Shown piece after piece: positions 45,942 to 50,935 of a stretch of 50,935 bases of DNA (within the stretch, counting starts at the first letter, position 1; every line of letters starts with the position of its first letter). A program made the translations under genes and the position numbers. The stretch spans positions 1 through 50,935 of the forward strand of contig NZ_QHLK01000014.1 in assembly GCF_006864455.1 (NCBI RefSeq), in the 5' to 3' direction. This DNA comes from Campylobacter sp. MIT 97-5078. GTDB lineage: Bacteria > Campylobacterota > Campylobacteria > Campylobacterales > Campylobacteraceae. The notes under the pieces were generated by a model, which saw only the letters and a program-made list of their open reading frames with translations, searched no databases and was not told the origin of the DNA.

Positions 45942-46256
45942 ATGGGAAAATACATTGAACTTAATTCAAGCAATTTTGAAGAAGCTAAAAGCGGTGTAGC
46001 TTTAGTTGATTTTTGGGCACCTTGGTGCGGACCTTGTAAAATGCTTTCGCCAGTCATCGATCAACTTGCTGAAGACTTTGAAGGTAAAGCTAAAATTTGC
46101 AAAGTCAATACAGACGAGGAACGCGAACTTTCAGAACAATTTGATGTTCGCTCTATACCAACACTTATTTTCTTAAAAGATGGACAAGTCGTTGATCAGC
46201 TTATCGGTGCTCAATCAAAACAAGCAATCACTGATAAACTCAACTCTTTACTTTAA
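45942..46256 (+). CDS. trxA: Thioredoxin
   Basis: This 104-aa thioredoxin has the active site FWAPWCGPCK near residues 26-35 and the cis-proline turn SIPTLIFLKDG near 74. It reduces protein disulfides using electrons from TrxB, encoded next. Its own terminator follows, so trxA and trxB can be regulated separately. Confidence 0.97.
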   Translation: MGKYIELNSSNFEEAKSGVALVDFWAPWCGPCKMLSPVIDQLAEDFEGKAKICKVNTDEERELSEQFDVRSIPTLIFLKDGQVVDQLIGAQSKQAITDKLNSLL

Positions 46257-46258
46257 TA

Positions 46259-46281
46259 AAAGCCACTTTTTTTGTGGCTTT
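46259..46281 (+). terminator. Intrinsic terminator after trxA
   Basis: AAAGCCAC and GTGGCTTT pair around a T7 loop directly after the stop codon. The following DNA is T-rich. Confidence 0.8.
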
Positions 46282-46399
46282 ACTTTCTTAAGTCTTTTTT
46301 ATTTTTATATCTTTGTATTTTTTTTCAAATAATAATTTTTATTAACAAATATTAAGAAAAAATTTACTATTATATTATCAAAAAAACAAGGAGAAAATA

Positions 46400-47338
46400 A
46401 TGTTAGATTTAGCGATTATTGGTGGAGGACCAGCTGGATTAAGTGCTGGACTTTATGCGACAAGGGGTGGGCTTAAAAATGTGATTATGTTTGAAAAGGG
46501 TATGCCCGGCGGACAAATTACCTCAAGTTCTGAGATAGAAAACTATCCCGGTGTTGCTCAAGTAATGGATGGTATGTCGTTTATGGAGCCTTGGAATGAA
46601 CAATGTATGCGTTTTGGCTTAAAACATGAAATGATAGCTGTAGAACAAATTAGCAAAAACGCTGATAACACCTTTACGATTAAGCTTGAAGGCGGAAAAA
46701 GCGAGCAGGCAAAAGCAGTCATCGTTTGCACTGGATCAGCTCCTAAAAAAGCTGGTTTTAAGGGTGAAGCTGAGTTTTTTGGCAAAGGTGTAAGCACTTG
46801 TGCTACTTGCGATGGCTTTTTTTACAAAGGTAAAGAAGTAGCTGTTTTGGGTGGTGGAGATACCGCACTTGAAGAGGCGTTATACCTTGCAAATATTTGT
46901 TCTAAGGTATATCTAATCCACAGAAGAGCTGAATTTAGAGCTGCTCCAAACACCACTGAAAAAGTTAAACAAAATGCAAAAATTGAGCTTATCACTGAGG
47001 CAAGTATAGATGAAGTGTATGGAGATCAAAAAGGCGTTTGTGGCGTAAAAGTCAAGCTTAAAGATGGTTCTATAAGGGATTTAAATGTGCCCGGAATTTT
47101 TACCTTTGTAGGCTTAGATGTGAGAAATGAAATTTTAAAACAGGATAATGGAAGCTTTTTATGCGATATGTGCGATGGCGGACAAGTTAAAGTCAATCTT
47201 AAAATGCAAACAAATATAGCCGGACTTTTTGCGTCTGGAGATTTAAGACAAGACGCACCAAAACAAGTTATCTGTGCTGCAGGCGATGGAGCTGTAGCTG
47301 CACTTTCGGCTTTAGCTTATATAGAAAGCTTACACTAA
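46400..47338 (+). CDS. trxB: Thioredoxin-disulfide reductase
   Basis: This 312-aa flavoprotein passes electrons from NADPH to thioredoxin. FAD-binding [15 protein letters not shown] near 6, redox motif CATCDGFF near 134 and NADPH-binding [13 protein letters not shown] near 148 are present. The C-terminal FAD segment [20 protein letters not shown] completes the fold. It has an AAGGAG ribosome site. Confidence 0.96.
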   Translation: MLDLAIIGGGPAGLSAGLYATRGGLKNVIMFEKGMPGGQITSSSEIENYPGVAQVMDGMSFMEPWNEQCMRFGLKHEMIAVEQISKNADNTFTIKLEGGKSEQAKAVIVCTGSAPKKAGFKGEAEFFGKGVSTCATCDGFFYKGKEVAVLGGGDTALEEALYLANICSKVYLIHRRAEFRAAPNTTEKVKQNAKIELITEASIDEVYGDQKGVCGVKVKLKDGSIRDLNVPGIFTFVGLDVRNEILKQDNGSFLCDMCDGGQVKVNLKMQTNIAGLFASGDLRQDAPKQVICAAGDGAVAALSALAYIESLH

Positions 47339-47340
47339 GT

Positions 47341-47366
47341 TTTAAGCCCTAAATCAAGGGCTTAAA
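47341..47366 (+). terminator. Intrinsic terminator after trxB
   Basis: TTTAAGCCCT and AGGGCTTAAA form a perfect 10-bp stem with a 6-nt loop, followed by GTTTTTT. It is a textbook rho-independent terminator. Confidence 0.85.
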
Positions 47367-47473
47367 GTTTTTTCATTATTTCAAAAATACTTTTTTAAAG
47401 ACTTAAACTCCTTCAAATTTTATTACTTTTTAATCAAAAAAAGGCTAGAATTTGAGCTTTAAAAGGATAAATG

Positions 47474-48199
47474 ATGACAAGTATAGGCATTTATGGTGCA
47501 AAAGGACGCATGGGTAAGCAAATTCTTTTTTGCTTAGAAGATGAAAAGGACTTCAAAGCTACACAATTTGATAAAGGCGATGAGCTTAAAGCTTTTTTTG
47601 ATGAAGCTGAAGTTATCATCGACTTTTCAACACCACAAGCCTGTTTAGCCCTCCTTTCATATGCTAAAAATAACCCCAAACCCTTAGTTATCGGCACAAC
47701 CGGACTTAATGAAACAAGCTTTGCCTTGATGAGAGAACTTAGCCTTACAATGCCTGTATTTTATGCAAGCAATATGAGCCTTGGCGTAGCCGTGCTTAAT
47801 CATCTTGCCCAAAAGGCTGCTCTTATGTTAAAAGGCTTTGATATAGAACTTGTTGAAATGCACCACCGCCATAAAAAAGACGCTCCAAGTGGCACGGCTA
47901 TGACTTTAGCTCAAGGGCTTGCAAATGCCAGAAATTTAGACTTAAACAAGGTGCGAATAAGTGGTAGAGACGGGCTTATAGGAGAGCGAAAAGCTGATGA
48001 GATCGGTGTGATGAGTTTAAGAGGCGGGGATATAGTTGGTAAGCATACCATAGGCTTTTATGAGGAAGGCGAGTTTTTAGAGCTTAGCCATGTGGCTACT
48101 TCAAGAGCGACATTTGCAAAAGGAGCGATTAAAATCGCAAAATGGCTTGTGATTCAAAAAAATGGCTTTTATTCGATCAATGATTTTTTAGGAATTTAA
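47474..48199 (+). CDS. dapB: 4-hydroxy-tetrahydrodipicolinate reductase
   Basis: DapB works in lysine and meso-diaminopimelate synthesis, thus supplying the cell wall. The 241-aa protein has [13 protein letters not shown] at the N-terminus and the catalytic [15 protein letters not shown] near 135. Two adjacent ATGs are possible; the second (47474) lies six bases from AAGGA and gives MTSIGIYG. It is coupled to purF by a 1-bp gap. Confidence 0.95.
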   Translation: MTSIGIYGAKGRMGKQILFCLEDEKDFKATQFDKGDELKAFFDEAEVIIDFSTPQACLALLSYAKNNPKPLVIGTTGLNETSFALMRELSLTMPVFYASNMSLGVAVLNHLAQKAALMLKGFDIELVEMHHRHKKDAPSGTAMTLAQGLANARNLDLNKVRISGRDGLIGERKADEIGVMSLRGGDIVGKHTIGFYEEGEFLELSHVATSRATFAKGAIKIAKWLVIQKNGFYSINDFLGI

Positions 48200-48200
48200 G

Positions 48201-49541
48201 ATGTGTGCTGTTGTGGGCGTGATTAATTCAAAACAAGCAAGTTTATACGCGTATTATGCTCTTTTTGCTATGCAGCATCGTGGGCAAGAAGCAAGTGGTA
48301 TTAGTGTAAGTGATGGCAAAAATTTGCAAACCTTAAAAGGAAAAGGCGAGGTTAATACTATCTTTAATGAAACTAATATAGCCTCGCTTCAAGGTGAGCT
48401 TGCAATCGGACACAACCGCTATTCTACTGCTGGAAGTGCTTCTTTAGCTGATGCTCAGCCCATAGTAGCAAGCTGTATGCTAGGAGAAGTTGCACTTGCA
48501 CACAATGGCAATCTTGTGAATAAAGACGAAGTAAGGACAAGGCTTATCAATGAAGGGGCGATTTTTCGCTCAAATATGGATACTGAAAATGTGATTCATC
48601 TTATAGCAAGAAGTAAAAAGCCAAATTTAAAAGAGCGATTCATAGAAAGCTTAAAAGACTGCATAGGGGCGTATTGCTTTGTATTAGCGAGTAAAGGCAA
48701 GCTTTTTGTGGTAAGGGATCGTTTTGGCGTGCGTCCTTTAAGCCTTGCAAAGCTTAAAGATGGAGGCTATATAGTTGCAAGTGAAAGCTGTGCTTTTGAC
48801 TTGATAGAAGCTGAATTTATAAGAGATGTAAAGCCGGGCGAAATGCTTATCTTTACGCTTGGAAAAGATGAATTTGAAAGCATAGAACTTTTTAAAGCTG
48901 AGCCTAGAATTTGTGCTTTTGAGTATATTTATTTTGCACGTCCTGATAGTATAGTCGAGGGAAAAAGCGTATATGAAATGCGTAAAAAAATGGGTGAAAT
49001 TCTAGCGGATAAATTTAAGCACAAAGTTGATTTTGTTGTGCCTGTGCCAGATAGTGGGGTAAGTGCGGCTTTAGGTTTTGCAAGTCGTTTAAAAATCCCC
49101 CTTGAAATGGCTATAGTAAGAAATCACTATGTAGGACGCACTTTCATAGAACCAACTCAAGAGCTAAGGAATCTTAGAGTCAAACTCAAGCTTAATCCCA
49201 TGCATAAAGTCCTTGAAGGCAAAGAAATTGTTGTGGTTGATGATAGCATAGTGCGTGGCACAACTTCTAAAAAGATCATTTCTTTACTTAGAAATGCTGG
49301 GGCAAAAACTATTCATTTTGCGGTTGCTTGCCCTGAGATTAAATTTCCTGATCTTTACGGCATAGATACCCCAACCTTTGAAGAACTTATCAGTGCGAAC
49401 AAAAGTGTTGATGAAGTGCGTGAATATATAGGTGCTGATACTTTAAGTTTTTTAAGCATAGATGAACTCAAACAAAGTTTAGGCACACAAAGGCAATACT
49501 CTCTCGTCAGTTTTGATGGGGATTATTTTATTAAAAGTTAA
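48201..49541 (+). CDS. purF: Amidophosphoribosyltransferase
   Basis: PurF performs the first committed step of purine synthesis (PRPP + glutamine to phosphoribosylamine). The 446-aa protein begins Met-Cys (MCAVVGVINS), so the catalytic cysteine is at position 2 and no propeptide is present. YALFAMQHRGQEASGI, FIGHNRYST-like text (here IGHNRYSTAG), and the PRPP loop VVVDDSIVRGTTSKK near 347 are visible. A C-terminal extension follows. A long hairpin overlaps its stop codon. Confidence 0.96.
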   Translation: MCAVVGVINSKQASLYAYYALFAMQHRGQEASGISVSDGKNLQTLKGKGEVNTIFNETNIASLQGELAIGHNRYSTAGSASLADAQPIVASCMLGEVALAHNGNLVNKDEVRTRLINEGAIFRSNMDTENVIHLIARSKKPNLKERFIESLKDCIGAYCFVLASKGKLFVVRDRFGVRPLSLAKLKDGGYIVASESCAFDLIEAEFIRDVKPGEMLIFTLGKDEFESIELFKAEPRICAFEYIYFARPDSIVEGKSVYEMRKKMGEILADKFKHKVDFVVPVPDSGVSAALGFASRLKIPLEMAIVRNHYVGRTFIEPTQELRNLRVKLKLNPMHKVLEGKEIVVVDDSIVRGTTSKKIISLLRNAGAKTIHFAVACPEIKFPDLYGIDTPTFEELISANKSVDEVREYIGADTLSFLSIDELKQSLGTQRQYSLVSFDGDYFIKS

Positions 49542-49591
49542 TTAAAACTTAAAATTTATTTAATAATAAGCTAATTTTAAGTTTTAATTAA
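49538..49591 (+). terminator. 18-bp perfect hairpin at the purF stop codon
   Basis: The arms TTAATTAAAACTTAAAAT and ATTTTAAGTTTTAATTAA pair over 18 bases with an 18-nt loop. The left arm contains the purF stop codon. GTTATTTTT follows. All-AT stem, so it is a weaker terminator than its length suggests. Confidence 0.6.
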
Positions 49592-49602
49592 GTTATTTTT
49601 GA

Positions 49603-49608
49603 TATAAA
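49603..49608 (+). promoter_or_regulatory. -10 box of the chemoreceptor gene
   Basis: TATAAA (followed by T) lies 28 bp before the ATG at 49637, after a T-rich stretch, as in Campylobacter sigma-70 promoters. I see no sigma-28 or sigma-54 motif. Confidence 0.45.
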
Positions 49609-49636
49609 TGCGTTTGAAAAACTTAAAGGAAAAATT

Positions 49637-50935
49637 ATGAAAAATAGTATTATCGCAAAACTTTCGTTGATCGTTGCTTTGATTTTCGCTGTTATTATGA
49701 TCGCAAATGCGATTTATAACTATAAAAAGACTTCTGAAGAAGTAACTTCTTTAAATTCAAGTATCCAAAATTTAGCTCTTAACGCATCTTATACTACAAT
49801 TAATATTACAATGAATACAGAAGCAATCCAACACTTAAAAGTTGCGAGTGAAGCAATTCTTAAAACTAATGATGTAGGTGAACAAAGAAAAGTTTTAAAA
49901 ACTGTTGCGGATTTGATTAAATACCCAAGTTTTATTGTGGCGTATGAAGATAGCGGAAATGTTTTACTTGAAGAATATGGAGTTGAAAATCCAAACATAT
50001 ATACTCATGATCAACTTGATATAGATATAAGACAACGTCCTTGGTATAAAGAAACTAAAGAGAAAAAACAAAGTATAGTAACATCTGTTTATACTTCTGC
50101 AACTGGCACAAATAAAGGCAAACAACTTGCAACAATAACTTATCCTTTGATAAAAGACGATGTTTTTATAGGTGTTATCGCAGCTGATGTGTATGTAAGT
50201 GATTTTCAAGAAAGATTTAAAAACTTTGAAAGACCAGAATTGCCAAGCCTTGATATCTATATCACAGATAATAGCGGACGCATTTTTTCACACAAAAACC
50301 CTGAAATCGTCGCTCATCAAGAATTATACTCACAAGAAATCGCTCTTCAAGAACATTTAAAAAGTGCAAAAGAAGGCTCTTTCTCATACATAGATACACA
50401 AGGTAGAGATAGAGTAGGCTTTTATAGGCAGTTTCCTTTTGGCTGGACTATGGTTGCAAGTGCTTTATATAGTGATTATACCGATGCTGTAATCAAAAAC
50501 ACTATTACTAGCCTTGTTATCACTTTGATAATGCTTATACTTGGTATAGTTGTTTTAGTATATATCATCAAGAAATTCATCTCCCCAGTGCAAGAGATAC
50601 AAAAACTACTCTTGCACTTTTTCCAATACCTCAATCACGAAAGTAAAACTCCACCAAAAATGGTGCAACTACGATCAAAAGACGAGCTTGGACAAATGGG
50701 AATGGCAATCAATGAAAATATAACCAAAATTCAAAGAACTCTCGAGCAAGACAAACTTGCCGTCCAACAAGCTGTTCAAACCGTGCATATAGTAGAAGAA
50801 GGTGATCTAACAGCAAGGATCACAGCAAGTCCTAAAAACCCTCAACTCATTGAACTTCAAAATGTATTAAATCGCTTACTTGATGTCTTACAACACAGAG
50901 TAGGATCAAATATGAATACCATTCGTGATGTTTTT
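49637..50935 (+). CDS. Methyl-accepting chemotaxis protein, dCache type (partial, runs off the window)
   Basis: The first 433 codons are visible. A membrane helix (about 8-28) leads to a periplasmic double-Cache sensor (about 35-285) containing DIDIRQRPWYKETKEKK near 131-147, the motif of dCache receptors that bind amino acids or related ligands. A second helix follows (about 292-315). A HAMP-like region begins at about 316 (KKFISPVQEIQKLL). The methylation and signalling domain must lie beyond the window. The ATG has an AAAGGA site. A chemoreceptor also lies next to the trx genes in C. jejuni, so this may be the equivalent (Tlp2-like), but the ligand is unknown. Confidence 0.88.
   Translation, partial: MKNSIIAKLSLIVALIFAVIMIANAIYNYKKTSEEVTSLNSSIQNLALNASYTTINITMNTEAIQHLKVASEAILKTNDVGEQRKVLKTVADLIKYPSFIVAYEDSGNVLLEEYGVENPNIYTHDQLDIDIRQRPWYKETKEKKQSIVTSVYTSATGTNKGKQLATITYPLIKDDVFIGVIAADVYVSDFQERFKNFERPELPSLDIYITDNSGRIFSHKNPEIVAHQELYSQEIALQEHLKSAKEGSFSYIDTQGRDRVGFYRQFPFGWTMVASALYSDYTDAVIKNTITSLVITLIMLILGIVVLVYIIKKFISPVQEIQKLLLHFFQYLNHESKTPPKMVQLRSKDELGQMGMAINENITKIQRTLEQDKLAVQQAVQTVHIVEEGDLTARITASPKNPQLIELQNVLNRLLDVLQHRVGSNMNTIRDVF

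Noticed and set aside
1-50935. CRISPR arrays, insertion sequences, tRNA or rRNA genes
   Set aside because: Looking through both strands I saw no spaced direct repeats, transposase-like frames, or cloverleaf sequences other than the tmRNA.

Overview
This window comes from the chromosome of a Campylobacter species. The evidence is the AT-rich base composition, the S10-spc ribosomal cluster without rpmD (L30), the competence secretion genes ctsR-D-P-X, the amaA-type transporter beside ruvB, the queE...trxB gene order known from C. jejuni, a tmRNA tag of ANNAKFAPAYAKAA, and four G/C homopolymer tracts of 11-12 bases typical of Campylobacter contingency loci. The gene order is mosaic compared with C. 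jejuni as I remember it, so I would call it a relative of C. jejuni rather than that species. I see no tRNA, rRNA, CRISPR array, insertion sequence or prophage.

Layout. (1) 1-9.8 kb: zupT zinc transporter, a small Pmp3-like membrane protein with a G12 tract in its upstream region, tmRNA, a small helical protein, a phase-variable methyltransferase (currently ON), ruvB, a Type IIG restriction-modification gene split by a G11 tract (currently OFF), and amaA. (2) 9.7-12.7 kb: the DNA-uptake genes ctsX, ctsP, ctsD and ctsR, read leftward. (3) 12.7-17.7 kb: pyruvate:flavodoxin/ferredoxin oxidoreductase and a zinc alcohol dehydrogenase, with large hairpins between them. (4) 17.9-27.7 kb: the ribosomal protein supercluster from rpsJ to secY, read leftward from one strong promoter. 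(5) 27.8-30.1 kb: the most disturbed part, with a 34-codon remnant of an XRE-type regulator, a G11 tract, a multiply frameshifted glycosyltransferase-like gene, a TfoX-domain protein and a short orphan ORF. (6) 30.1-36.7 kb: topA, queC/ybeY (divergent), a MATE exporter and an exbB-exbD-tonB operon. (7) 36.8-49.5 kb: a long rightward block, queE-queD-lipoprotein-membrane protein-rsmE-rpmE-rsmI-rRNA methylase-rodZ-like-periplasmic protein-aminotransferase-hom-yraN-trxA-trxB-dapB-purF. (8) 49.6 kb to the end: a methyl-accepting chemotaxis protein cut by the window edge.

How it fits together. Most of the window is housekeeping: translation, queuosine precursor synthesis, redox control, amino acid and purine synthesis, and energy metabolism. 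The variable biology is concentrated at the G tracts. These can switch a methyltransferase, a restriction-modification enzyme, probably transcription of a small membrane protein, and the 5' region of a decayed surface-glycan gene. Two of the switchable genes sit on either side of ruvB, at what looks like an insertion hotspot. I found no clearly new multi-gene system. The best leads are the switch loci, the composite remnant at 27.8-29.3 kb, the tmRNA gene that abuts a CDS, the variant QueE cysteine spacing and the long hairpins before por.
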